Positions 1-7,275 of a DNA stretch of 64,000 nt are shown in pieces. The stretch spans positions 62,001-126,000 of the forward strand of contig JAJEJG010000013.1 in NCBI GenBank assembly GCA_022828225.1. The letters run 5' to 3'. Origin of the DNA: Nitrospirales bacterium. Its GTDB lineage: Bacteria > Nitrospirota > Nitrospiria > Nitrospirales > UBA8639. The notes under the pieces were generated by a model that was not told the origin of the DNA, did not search any database, and was given only the letters and a program-made list of their open reading frames with translations. The position numbers and the translations under genes are program-made. Numbering within the stretch: the stretch's first letter is position 1; each line of letters begins with the position of its first letter.

Positions 1-1710
1 GATTACGTGTTGGCGACTTACGGAACCGGCGCGATCATGGCGGTTCCGGGGCATGATACGCGGGACTATGCCTTTGCAAAACAGTTTCACTTGCCGATTG
101 TCGAAGTCGTCTCCGGCGGCGATGTTTCCGCCGATGCGTATACGGGCGACGGCACGAACGTGAATTCCGAATTCCTGGACGGTTTGGCCACTCCCGAAGC
201 CAAGACCCGCATGTGCGACTGGCTGGCGCAACACGGCAAGGGCGAGAAGACCGTGAACTACAAACTGCGCGATTGGCTCTTCAGCCGGCAGCGGTATTGG
301 GGAGAACCGTTTCCCGTGCTGCACCTTGAAGACGGTACGTCGAAACTCATCCCGGAATCGGAGTTGCCGGTACTGCTGCCCGAGTTGGAGGATTTTCGCC
401 CGAGCGGGGAGTTTGAAACTCCCCAGCAGGTCCATGATTGGAATGTGAATGATCCAGTGGATCAGCCGTTGCGGTCGTGGTTTACCTCCCCCCTGGCTCG
501 TGTGCGCGATTGGGTGGAAGTGACGGATCCCGAGACCCGGCGGAAAGCCCTGCGTGACACCAACACCATGCCGCAGTGGGCCGGCAGTTGTTGGTATTAC
601 CTCCGTTTTTGCGATCCCCGGAACGACCGGGAACCGTGGTCCAAAGACGCCGAACAGTATTGGATGCCGGTGGACTTGTACGTGGGCGGAGCCGAGCACG
701 CGGTCCTGCACCTGCTCTATTCACGGTTTTGGCATAAGGTGCTATATGACCTCGGGCTGGTGCACACGCCCGAACCGTTTCAGAAATTGCTCAACCCGGG
801 CATGATCCTGGGACACAGCTATCGCTACTTCGACAACAATCTTTCCGATGATCCCGCCTTCGCGACGCATGCGTATCCCGCGTCGGAGGTGCGTTTCGAC
901 CATGAAACCCCGGTCCACGAAAAGACGGGGGAGGAAGTCAAAGCCCGGTGGGTGGCTTCCCAGGACGTGCGGTGGGAAGGGGGGGCGCCGTTGCATCCGA
1001 CGCTGGACGGGTTGGTGTTGGAAGAAGTCACGGAGAAGATGTCGAAGAGCCGCGGCAACGTGGTGAATCCGGACGAGATTATTGCCGAGTACGGGACCGA
1101 TGCGTTGCGGCTGTATGAAATGTTCATGGGGCCGTTGGAAAAGGGCGCACCCTGGTCGTCCGAGTCCATCCCGGGCGTGGCGCGGCTCCTGCAGCGAGCC
1201 TATCGTCTCGTGGCGGGTGAAGACGAAATCGTCGAAGGCAATGGAACGCCCGAGCAGGCGAGGCTTACGGCCAGGACGATTCAGGGGGTGACGCAGGACC
1301 TCGAGGAGATGAGTTTCAATACGGCCATTTCGAAACTGATGGTCTTTGTGCGGGATATTACCAAAGACGGCCCCCTGCCGCGTGCGTCGGCGGAATCCTT
1401 TGTCCTGTTGCTGTCGCCGTTCGCCCCGCATTTGGCCGAGGAATTATGGGAAGATTTGGGGCATGCGCCGAGTCTCGCGCACCAGGCTTGGCCGGCGTTC
1501 GATCTCGCGCTGGTGGCGCACGAGGAATTGACCATCCCTCTTCAGGTCAACGGCAAGTTGCGCAGCAAGATTCAGGTGCGGGCCGACGCGCAGAAAGACG
1601 AGATTCTCGAACTGGCGCACGCGGACAAGAAATTGGGTGAATGGTTGCAGGGGAGCACGCCCCGAAAAGTGATTTACGTCGAAAAGAAGTTGGTCAATTT
1701 CGTGGTCTGA
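1..1710 (+). CDS. leuS: Leucyl-tRNA synthetase, 3' part (5' end outside window)
   Basis: Charges tRNA-Leu with leucine in the cytoplasm. The frame is open from base 1, so this is the C-terminal 569 residues; the family is about 820-870 residues long, and the N-terminal part with the HIGH motif lies upstream of the window. The fragment opens inside the CP1 editing domain, at the conserved GTGAIMAVPGHD signature. The class I KMSKS loop is at nt 1036-1050, followed by the anticodon-binding helical domain and the small C-terminal domain that begins near IPLQVNGK. The ATG of lptE follows 15 nt after the stop, so the two are probably co-transcribed. No damage is visible. Confidence 0.97.
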   Translation, partial: DYVLATYGTGAIMAVPGHDTRDYAFAKQFHLPIVEVVSGGDVSADAYTGDGTNVNSEFLDGLATPEAKTRMCDWLAQHGKGEKTVNYKLRDWLFSRQRYWGEPFPVLHLEDGTSKLIPESELPVLLPELEDFRPSGEFETPQQVHDWNVNDPVDQPLRSWFTSPLARVRDWVEVTDPETRRKALRDTNTMPQWAGSCWYYLRFCDPRNDREPWSKDAEQYWMPVDLYVGGAEHAVLHLLYSRFWHKVLYDLGLVHTPEPFQKLLNPGMILGHSYRYFDNNLSDDPAFATHAYPASEVRFDHETPVHEKTGEEVKARWVASQDVRWEGGAPLHPTLDGLVLEEVTEKMSKSRGNVVNPDEIIAEYGTDALRLYEMFMGPLEKGAPWSSESIPGVARLLQRAYRLVAGEDEIVEGNGTPEQARLTARTIQGVTQDLEEMSFNTAISKLMVFVRDITKDGPLPRASAESFVLLLSPFAPHLAEELWEDLGHAPSLAHQAWPAFDLALVAHEELTIPLQVNGKLRSKIQVRADAQKDEILELAHADKKLGEWLQGSTPRKVIYVEKKLVNFVV

Positions 1711-1725
1711 AAGGAAACCCTTCCG

Positions 1726-2391
1726 ATGAAGGCCCTAGTTTGCGTTCTGCTGTTGCTCATCGTTCTCCCGGGTTGCGGTTACCGGTTTTCCGTGGAAGGG
1801 CCGGGCCCGCGGATCGGAGGAGGGTCTGTTTCCGAACAGGAAGGACCGCCGGTACGGTTGGTCATTCGGGATTTGCGCAACAGCACCTTTCAGAGCAATT
1901 TGGAATTTGCGTATACCCGGTACATGCGTGAGCAGTTTGCCGTCAGCAGCGGGGCGCAAGTCGTGGCGGAGGACGCGCAAGCCGATTACGTCATGACGGG
2001 CGAGATCGTCTCGGTGACGATCCCGTCGCTCACGTTTTCGTCCGGCCAAACCCGGGAACGTCGCGTGAACGTGGTCGTGCGCGTCACGGTGGCCCATCGA
2101 ACAACGGGAGAAAGTCTCTGGACGGAAACCGCCACGGGCACCGGAGAGTTTTTTGTCAATCGTGCGCCCGAGGTCGAAGCGCGTCAGGATCAGATCCAGT
2201 TTAACCGGGTCCTGCAAGACCGGGCCTTGGAGCAGGCCGGCCAGGCGGCCGCGGAAATGTTGGCCGCCGCGTTCTGGGCCGCGAGGGACCAAGGGATTTT
2301 TTCCGAGTCTCGCGCCCCATCCTCTTCTTCCTCAACCGGCAAATTGCTCCCTCTCCCCCACGAGGGAGAGGGTTGGGGTGAGGGGGCGTGA
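1726..2391 (+). CDS. lptE: LPS-assembly lipoprotein LptE
   Basis: Predicted outer-membrane lipoprotein that plugs the LptD barrel during lipopolysaccharide export. The N-terminus is a short hydrophobic lipoprotein signal with an LPGC lipobox (residues 14-17; lipidated Cys17), followed by the GYRF motif common in this family. The body, about residues 40-190, matches the LptE/RlpB pattern, with NSTFQSNLE and a long C-terminal helix. The last 15 or so residues (PLPHEGEGWGEG) are translated from a dispersed family-A repeat, which also provides the path to the TGA, so the native C-terminus has been replaced or extended. The order leuS-lptE-holA is common in Gram-negative bacteria. Confidence 0.88.
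   Translation: MKALVCVLLLLIVLPGCGYRFSVEGPGPRIGGGSVSEQEGPPVRLVIRDLRNSTFQSNLEFAYTRYMREQFAVSSGAQVVAEDAQADYVMTGEIVSVTIPSLTFSSGQTRERRVNVVVRVTVAHRTTGESLWTETATGTGEFFVNRAPEVEARQDQIQFNRVLQDRALEQAGQAAAEMLAAAFWAARDQGIFSESRAPSSSSSTGKLLPLPHEGEGWGEGA
2349..2386 (+). repeat. Family-A dispersed palindromic repeat inside the lptE 3' end
   Basis: CCCTCTCCC, a short loop and GGGAGAGGG form a 9-bp hairpin, followed by the arm TTGGGGTGAGGGGG. Near-identical units occur at 3489, 17836 and 22534. This copy is read in frame as the end of LptE and lies immediately upstream of the holA start, so it may also form a hairpin in the mRNA. Confidence 0.85.
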
Positions 2392-2398
2392 AGACCCG

Positions 2399-3466
2399 GT
2401 GATCAAACCTGCCGAACTCGGTCCGGCTCTGAAAGAGACGCGGCTGTTTCTGGTCCTTGGAGAAGAAGACTGCCTGCGCGATCAGGCCATCGAGACGATT
2501 CGCACCCATCGCGCCTCGCGTGCCCGGGACGAACATGCGGGCGACGTCAGGAGCGACGCCGGCGATTTTTCCTGCGACGTCCTGTACGGCGATGAGACGA
2601 ATGCCCAGGAAATTTTAGCCCGTGTCCAGGAAGTGCCCTTCTTTTCAACCCACCAGGTGGTTCTTCTGAAATGGGCAGACAAACTTTCCGCCAAAGAAGG
2701 GGAAGCTCTGCTCCCCTATTTTTCCGCACCGTCCGATTCGACTACCATGATCGTTTCCGCGGGGAAACTGGATGGCCGGCTGAAATGGGTCCAGGCCTTG
2801 AAAAAACAGGCGGTGGTGGTGAACTGTGCGCCCTTGTACGACAATCAACGATTGGGGTGGATCCGCCAGGAGGCCGCGCGGTTGGGGATTCGGCTGGATG
2901 CCGAAGCCTCGGGGTTACTGAAAGAACTGGCGGGCGAAGGGTTGTCCGTAGTCCGGCGGGAATTGGAGAAGTTGGCGCTCTACGTCTCGACGAAAGGACC
3001 GGTCACCGCTCATGACGTGGTCGCCGTCCAGGGCGCAGAACCCGGCGCGTCGGTGTTTGACCTGTCGGGAGCCATTATCCAAGGCAGGGTGTCGCAAGCT
3101 CTCTTCATTTTGGAGAAAACTCTGGAGGCTGGCGAGGCTCCGCTCCGGATTCTCGGCGCGTTGCTATGGCAATACCGGCGTCTGTGGAAAGCCAAAGACG
3201 GGCTGAGTCGCCGGGTCAATGAGGCAGCGGTCGCAAAGTCCCTGGGGATCACACCTTACCGGCAGGGCGAGTTTTTTTCCATGGTCAAACGCGTTCCCCC
3301 GGCGCATTTTCCAGCGGCGTTTCGGGCCTTTTCAGCTACGGACCGTGCGCTGAAGGGTGCGGCGGCCGGGTCCCCGCACCGGATCATGCATGCCTTGATC
3401 ATGGACTTGTGCCGGTCTGCGAAAACTCCGTCCCGGCTGCAGATGCCGCGTGAACATATGAGATAA
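2399..3466 (+). CDS. holA: DNA polymerase III delta subunit
   Basis: Clamp-loader subunit that opens the beta clamp. GTG at 2399 (355 aa) gives the expected N-terminus, reaching the FLVLGEEDCLRDQAI segment characteristic of HolA within about 20 residues. A longer in-frame reading back through the lptE repeat gives low-complexity sequence and is rejected; an in-frame GTG at 2378 lies inside the repeat and cannot be excluded. Domain I and II AAA+-like modules are followed by the C-terminal helical collar, with FDLSGAIIQGRVSQAL and LWQYRRLWKAK as recognisable family segments. The gene starts 7 nt after lptE ends. Confidence 0.9.
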   Translation: MIKPAELGPALKETRLFLVLGEEDCLRDQAIETIRTHRASRARDEHAGDVRSDAGDFSCDVLYGDETNAQEILARVQEVPFFSTHQVVLLKWADKLSAKEGEALLPYFSAPSDSTTMIVSAGKLDGRLKWVQALKKQAVVVNCAPLYDNQRLGWIRQEAARLGIRLDAEASGLLKELAGEGLSVVRRELEKLALYVSTKGPVTAHDVVAVQGAEPGASVFDLSGAIIQGRVSQALFILEKTLEAGEAPLRILGALLWQYRRLWKAKDGLSRRVNEAAVAKSLGITPYRQGEFFSMVKRVPPAHFPAAFRAFSATDRALKGAAAGSPHRIMHALIMDLCRSAKTPSRLQMPREHMR

Positions 3467-3488
3467 TGGCCGGTCTGGCCATATAAGA

Positions 3489-3525
3489 CCCTCTCCCCTG
3501 GCGGGAGAGGGCAGGGTGAGGGGGG
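3489..3525 (+). repeat. Family-A repeat between convergent holA and rpsT
   Basis: CCCTCTCCC and GGGAGAGGG form a perfect 9-bp stem, followed by a GGTGAGGGGGG arm. It fills the 61-nt gap between the holA stop and the rpsT stop. No other terminator is visible there, so the hairpin may act as a bidirectional transcript end; there is no T-run. Confidence 0.8.
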
Positions 3526-3527
3526 CT

Positions 3528-3800
3528 TTATTGTGCTTTGAACGCGTTGAACTGGGTCGAGAGTTGAGAAATACGGCGCGAAGCGGTATTCCGATGGAGG
3601 GCGCCTTTGGTCACGGCCTTGTGAAGGGCCGAGGTGGCTTCCCGGAGAAGGGGTTGAGCCGCATCCGCATCCTTTTCCTGGAGAGCGGTTTTAAACTTCT
3701 TCACCACCGTCTTGGTGCGATGCAGGATCGCATGGTTCCGCGCGTGACGCTTCTCGGATTGACGGGCACGTTTAATCGTTGATTTATGAACAACCGGCAT
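3528..3800 (-). CDS. rpsT: 30S ribosomal protein S20
   Basis: Small basic protein (90 aa) that binds 16S rRNA early in 30S assembly. The sequence has the S20 pattern: an N-terminal KSTIKRARQSEKRHARN stretch, a helical middle rich in Lys/Ala, and the HRNTASRRISQLS motif near the end. A GGAG Shine-Dalgarno lies upstream of the ATG. It is monocistronic and divergent from pyrF, as is common for rpsT. A TTGACC-17-TTAATA promoter lies just upstream. Confidence 0.96.
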   Translation of the reverse strand: MPVVHKSTIKRARQSEKRHARNHAILHRTKTVVKKFKTALQEKDADAAQPLLREATSALHKAVTKGALHRNTASRRISQLSTQFNAFKAQ

Positions 3801-3834
3801 CTTTTTTCTCCATCAAGAGGTTCAAAGAAAAGAC

Positions 3835-3863
3835 TATTAACATAGCCCCGTCTCGATGGTCAA
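3835..3863 (-). promoter_or_regulatory. Predicted sigma70-type promoter of rpsT
   Basis: On the reverse strand, TTGACC (3863-3858) and TTAATA (3840-3835) are separated by 17 nt, placing the start of transcription about 25-30 nt upstream of the rpsT ATG. The -35 element overlaps the upstream ATG of pyrF at 3856, which argues that pyrF really starts at 3880. Confidence 0.5.
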
Positions 3864-3879
3864 CGGGAAAGAGATAAGT

Positions 3880-4623
3880 ATGGAGCGGAACATCAAAGGA
3901 TCGGAGATTCAAGCCAAAGAGCGACTCGTGTTCGCCCTGGACGTGCCGACGGCAAAGGCCGCCGAAGCAATGTTGGATTGCGTGCAGGAGACCGTGGGGG
4001 TGATCAAGATCGGGTTGGAACTCTTTACGAGCGAAGGCCCTGCAGTCGTTCGGATGGTGCAGAGATACGGCAAACCCGTGTTTCTCGACTTGAAGGTGTT
4101 GGATATTGCAGAGACGGTGCAACGGACCGTCGCGCGGGTCGCGGACATGGGCGTTTCCTTCCTGACGGTGCATGCCGATCGCAAGGCGTTGGCCGCCGCG
4201 GTGCAGGGCCGGGCAGGCAACCCGGCACTGTACATTCTGGCGGTGACGGTGTTGACGAACGTCGCGCAAGCGGATCTTCGGGAATGCGGATTCGACGGGA
4301 CCGTGGAACACGCCGTCGTGGCTCGTGCAAGGCTGGCCGCCGAGGCGGGGTGTGACGGGGTGATTGCCTCGGGCCGGGAACCCGCGGCCATTCGTTCGGC
4401 GATCGACGCGCCGTTGTTGATCGTCACGCCCGGCGTCCGGCCTGCGGGGCAGGGAGAGGATGAGCATGCTCGCGCCACGACGCCGCGACAAGCCATTCAC
4501 GCAGGAGCGGATTATCTGGTGGTGGGCCGGCCGATTCGAGATGCGCCCGATCCCCGTGCCGCGGCGCAGGCGATCGTGTCGGAAATGCAAGCAGCCTTTG
4601 ATCAGCAATCACTCTCCCCTTGA
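3880..4623 (+). CDS. pyrF: Orotidine 5'-phosphate decarboxylase
   Basis: Decarboxylates OMP to UMP, the last step of de novo pyrimidine synthesis. The barrel carries the DxKxxD catalytic tetrad region as DLKVLD (the more usual spelling is DLKxHD) and the phosphate-binding segments TPGVRPAG and DYLVVGRPI. ATG 3880 is chosen because AGAGATAAGT precedes it closely; ATG 3856 lacks a ribosome-binding site and lies in the rpsT promoter. The length (247 aa) is typical. The last codons and the TGA fall in an ACTCTCCC/GGGAGAGT palindrome related to the dispersed repeats. Confidence 0.93.
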   Translation: MERNIKGSEIQAKERLVFALDVPTAKAAEAMLDCVQETVGVIKIGLELFTSEGPAVVRMVQRYGKPVFLDLKVLDIAETVQRTVARVADMGVSFLTVHADRKALAAAVQGRAGNPALYILAVTVLTNVAQADLRECGFDGTVEHAVVARARLAAEAGCDGVIASGREPAAIRSAIDAPLLIVTPGVRPAGQGEDEHARATTPRQAIHAGADYLVVGRPIRDAPDPRAAAQAIVSEMQAAFDQQSLSP

Positions 4624-4631
4624 GGGAGAGT
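4611..4631. repeat. Short palindrome at the pyrF stop, family-A-like
   Basis: ACTCTCCC and GGGAGAGT form a perfect 8-bp inverted repeat around a 5-nt centre. It looks like a truncated family-A unit lacking the GGGGTGAGGG arm. It encodes the last residues and stop codon of PyrF. Confidence 0.6.
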
Positions 4632-4640
4632 CGGAGAACC

Positions 4641-4669
4641 CTGTAGGGGACGGCCTGTGTGCCGTCCCG
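4641..4669. repeat. Hairpin unit downstream of pyrF
   Basis: GGGACGGC (4647-4654), loop CTGTGT, then GCCGTCCC (4661-4668): a perfect 8-bp stem preceded by TGTAG. From memory, units of the shape TGTAGGGG(N)TGTG(N)CCCC are widespread dispersed repeats in environmental bacterial genomes. It could also end the pyrF transcript. No second copy was seen in this window. Confidence 0.45.
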
Positions 4670-4692
4670 CAGGTGAACCAAGGGCCTCTGTC

Positions 4693-4722
4693 TTGCGTCG
4701 TGTCGGGCCTTTTCAGTAAGAT
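4693..4722 (+). promoter_or_regulatory. Candidate promoter of the tRNA-His gene, upstream of the MITE
   Basis: TTGCGT (4693-4698), 18 nt, TAAGAT (4717-4722). If the MITE at 4749-4894 and one 4-bp duplication are removed, the mature tRNA would begin about 30 nt after the predicted start, a normal leader length. With the MITE present, the leader grows to about 180 nt. Confidence 0.4.
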
Positions 4723-4748
4723 CTCTCTACACGCGGGAAATGATTTTA

Positions 4749-4894
4749 GGAACCTCTGATTTCTTGTGATAGCGGGATGGAGGGCAAGGCGTCCCAGAGC
4801 GAAACCCGAGGCTTATCATAGATAGAGATAGGTGAGGGTTGAGCGAGGACACAACGCAGCCATACGCCCGATAGTGCAATAAAGCAGAGGTTCC
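4749..4894 (+). mobile_element. 146-bp MITE, copy 1, with TTTA target duplication
   Basis: The ends are imperfect inverted repeats of about 28 bp that begin GGAACCTCTG. The element is flanked on both sides by TTTA (4745-4748 and 4895-4898). A second copy, about 90 % identical by eye, lies at 48689-48830 with its own duplication, TAAA. There is no coding capacity, so it would depend on a transposase supplied elsewhere. The right end is only 15 nt from the mature 5' end of tRNA-His. The parent transposon family cannot be named from the sequence alone. Confidence 0.85.
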
Positions 4895-4909
4895 TTTACT
4901 CGTTGGATG

Positions 4910-4986
4910 GTGGGTGTAGCTCAGTTGGTTAGAGCGCCGGATTGTGGATCCGGAGGTCGCGGGTTCAATTCCCGTCACTCACCCCA
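4910..4986 (+). tRNA. tRNA-His (GTG anticodon)
   Basis: Full cloverleaf. The acceptor stem is GTGGGTG/CACTCAC with one G-T pair, the D arm is GCTCAGTTGGTTAGAGC, the anticodon loop is TTGTGGA between CCGGA and TCCGG, and the T arm has TTCAATT. The 3' CCA is encoded. Discriminator C73 faces a G at 4909, which would supply the extra G-1 that marks tRNA-His. Confidence 0.97.
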
Positions 4987-5106
4987 CTCTATTAAACCAG
5001 TCCAGTGCGTGAGAAGTCTGAACCTCCTCCGATCCTGTCTATGTCTCTGGATTTGCAAAAGTCCAGGTTAACCCCTCGATACCGTTAAATAATCCTTGAA
5101 GAGACT

Positions 5107-5982
5107 ATGATGAGCCAGTCATCGCGGATCGGTTTAAAATTCCCACAGCAATGTGGAAATGACATCCAATGTTATAGAAGGGTTATTAACGACTACCGTA
5201 AATCGATTGCCATGACAGACCAGGATGTCCTTTTCGATTGTAGGGAAATCGATTTTATTCGACCCTTGGGAGTTAATATCCTTGCTCTTTTAATCCGAAG
5301 TTTGTTGCAACAGACTTCAAGAAAGATCTTCTTTACACATCCCAGTGATCGTGCCTGCAGGAAATATTTCGAGGATCAAGGTTTTTACAAAGAATTTCGC
5401 ATTCAAGATAATGTCATCAAGGCCGTCCCTCGAAGCACTAGCGTGGGACTTCGCAGAATCGAATCGTTTGAACCCTTGTATCTCGAAGAGATTGCTGAGT
5501 GGTTAAATCGAAATTCGTTGTTGCCGGATCAGGTCATTAAAGATGCCGTCAAAATTACGCTTTCAGAGATCATCAACAATGTAATAGATCATAGCCGATC
5601 CTCTATAGGTTGCTATATCAGTGCTCAAGCGTATCCTAATGAGAACCGATTAATATTCTCAGTTGCCGATCTTGGGGTAGGGTTTCTTGAAACTCTTCGT
5701 CCTGAATATAACGATTTGAGTAAAAATGAAGAGGCAATTGCATTGGCAGTACAATCAGGGGTATCATCGAAGTCCAGGGGTGGAAATGCCGGGGCTGGCC
5801 TTGATATTCTTTGCGATTTTCTCAAACATTGTTCCGGGCACTTAGAAATCATTTCTATTGATGGTGTATGGCGTCAGAATCCTGATGGAACCTCGTCAAC
5901 TGATACAATTCCCTTTTCCTTTCCCGGCTCCTGCATTAACATTGAATTTGATAATCAAAAAATTATGAATATTTCATTATGA
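5107..5982 (+). CDS. STAS-like plus GHKL ATPase signalling protein
   Basis: Predicted cytosolic regulator of 291 aa. Residues 1-110 look like a STAS-like fold, with a beta strand, FDCREIDFIRPLGVN and then a helix. Residues 125-290 carry a GHKL (histidine-kinase-like) ATP-binding module: N-box SEIINNVIDHS, G1 box DLGVGF, and a G2-type box in GGNAGAGLDIL. There is no phosphoacceptor H-box and no membrane segment, so it resembles anti-sigma or switch kinases more than a sensor kinase. Its stop overlaps the next ATG by 4 bp. Codon use is markedly AT-richer than in the flanking genes, suggesting acquisition. Substrate and partner are unknown; the downstream STAS-like protein is the obvious candidate. 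Confidence 0.75.
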   Translation: MMSQSSRIGLKFPQQCGNDIQCYRRVINDYRKSIAMTDQDVLFDCREIDFIRPLGVNILALLIRSLLQQTSRKIFFTHPSDRACRKYFEDQGFYKEFRIQDNVIKAVPRSTSVGLRRIESFEPLYLEEIAEWLNRNSLLPDQVIKDAVKITLSEIINNVIDHSRSSIGCYISAQAYPNENRLIFSVADLGVGFLETLRPEYNDLSKNEEAIALAVQSGVSSKSRGGNAGAGLDILCDFLKHCSGHLEIISIDGVWRQNPDGTSSTDTIPFSFPGSCINIEFDNQKIMNISL

Positions 5983-6290
5983 TGAAAAAGTTAATCGTCA
6001 AAGACGTTGTTGGTCCCTATTGTGGGACGTATGAGGATGGAGCCAAACTGTATCGTGTGCTCTATGGTCTCCTCAAAGATTCCCAACAAGTCGAGTTAGA
6101 CTTTGACGGGATTGAATTAACTTCTTCTTCGTTTTTCAATGGAGCCATCGTTAACCTTTTGCAAGAATTTACTGGCAAGGACGGACAACTGCCTCTTTCT
6201 TTTTGTAATTTAACGCTACGGGATAAATTTATTTTAGCCCGCACCTTGAAAGCCGCAAAGCATATGTCCGAAGTGGTCGTCGAAGCTTAA
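5979..6290 (+). CDS. STAS-like domain protein (DUF4325 type), coupled to the ATPase
   Basis: A 103-aa single-domain protein. It shows the pattern of the STAS-like DUF4325 family: an N-terminal strand (KLIVKDVVG), a helix, then a central LDFDGIELTSSSFFNGAIVN segment in which the strand-turn-helix with SSSFFNGA replaces the phosphorylatable turn of classical STAS proteins, and a C-terminal helix. The ATG overlaps the ATPase stop (ATGA), implying translational coupling and a fixed stoichiometry. By analogy with anti-sigma/antagonist pairs it may be the target of the upstream ATPase; that is inference. AT-rich like its partner. Confidence 0.72.
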   Translation: MMKKLIVKDVVGPYCGTYEDGAKLYRVLYGLLKDSQQVELDFDGIELTSSSFFNGAIVNLLQEFTGKDGQLPLSFCNLTLRDKFILARTLKAAKHMSEVVVEA

Positions 6291-6337
6291 AGCATTTACC
6301 TCTTTGGTTCTACCACTCTGTCTCTCTTTTTCATTCT

Positions 6338-6497
6338 GAACATAAGCTGTTGACGGTGGCCAAGCTTCATGGGGTAAGTGCGCAACCGGTCTACGCGTGG
6401 CGTAAGCGCTACGGGGCTAGAGGTGGAAGACGTGCGCTGGTTGCGGGAATTGAAGTATGAGAATGGACGGTTAAAGAAGACGAAATTTCCTGGATAA
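6338..6497 (+). pseudogene. Remnant of an IS3-family OrfA transposase
   Basis: One frame reads VAKLHGVSAQPVYAWRKRYG up to a TAG at 6418-6420. After a one-base shift the next frame reads LEVEDVRWLRELKYENGRLKK and stops at TAA 6495-6497. Joined, these match the helix-turn-helix and leucine-zipper part of IS3-type OrfA. The start, OrfB and clear inverted repeats are absent, so only a degraded fragment remains. It marks past mobile-element activity in this patch. Confidence 0.7.
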
Positions 6498-6502
6498 GGG
6501 GA

Positions 6503-7159
6503 TCATTTTTCTTTGTATTTACAGGCAATTTCATTGACCCGAAGATAGTCGGCAATAAATAAATCCATCAACTGTGACACGCCAGTCAAAATAAATGCGT
6601 TATTGGTATGGGTTCCTGTTAACGATCTTTGCCAAGTTGTAGCCGTCCCATGGCGCATAGAGATGGTATCGTCAAAAAGTCTTTTGTTGAGTGCAACCTT
6701 TATAGAAAATGCATTCCCGGCAACTGTCACAACAACATGCAAAAATGGGGCAAAGCTTTTATCGGTATAGATTCGAGCGGCCCGCAATCGCGACTCGACG
6801 GCAGCCAAAATGGATTGTTTGGTCAGCCCAATTCGGTTCGCATCATGGGAAAGTTCCTCAACAATAATGGCAACAGGCTCACAATTCAGATAGAGCTCGA
6901 AATAGTCTATGCCAAACTGGTCACGTTCTTCAGGTGTCATAGACCTTATTTTGTTCAAGTGCTCTCCAAGGAATTTAATTGATTTTTCGGAAAGATTTTC
7001 CTCAAAGGTTTCTTTAAGGTCTTCATCGGAAAATGCCTTAAGACCTTCACGGGTAGGCTTCTCCTCTTCGGCCCACACCACGGGGAGATTTAAGGTGGAA
7101 GCCATGAGCAGGGTAAGACCCCATAAGACAAGAGCACCTAAGTCATTGAACATCTTCAT
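6503..7159 (-). CDS. Secreted protein of unknown function
   Basis: A 218-aa protein with a clear Sec signal peptide: positive start, a hydrophobic stretch of about residues 8-28, and a VVWAEE cleavage region. The mature part is acidic and mainly helical up to residue 100 (SDEDLKETFEENLSEKSIKFLGE), then has a strand-rich segment (FLHVVVTVAG, FSIKVALNKRLFDD) and ends LFIADYLRVNEIACKYKEK. No domain is recognised. It is AT-rich, lies opposite in direction to its neighbours, and sits next to a transposase remnant, so it is probably acquired. It is likely periplasmic. Confidence 0.65.
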   Translation of the reverse strand: MKMFNDLGALVLWGLTLLMASTLNLPVVWAEEEKPTREGLKAFSDEDLKETFEENLSEKSIKFLGEHLNKIRSMTPEERDQFGIDYFELYLNCEPVAIIVEELSHDANRIGLTKQSILAAVESRLRAARIYTDKSFAPFLHVVVTVAGNAFSIKVALNKRLFDDTISMRHGTATTWQRSLTGTHTNNAFILTGVSQLMDLFIADYLRVNEIACKYKEK

Positions 7160-7275
7160 GTTTCATCCTCCAGTAATGGCAAATTTTCCTCATAAACAGG
7201 AAAGGCTTGTTTCATATTACGAATAGTTCTTGATTGATCTGGCCAGGCAACGGTTGACTGGAAAGGAAAGATCTT

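Noticed and set aside
2153-2398. N-terminal extension of HolA through the lptE end
   Set aside because: Arg/Pro-rich out-of-frame reading of lptE and a repeat; HolA homology begins after GTG 2399.
4727-4978. 83-aa reverse frame starting MTGIEPATSGST
   Set aside because: It is the antisense of tRNA-His plus MITE sequence; such frames are a common annotation artefact over tRNA genes.
4910-5106. Attachment site at the 3' end of tRNA-His
   Set aside because: No direct repeat of the tRNA 3' end was found downstream of the accessory patch, and no integrase is present.
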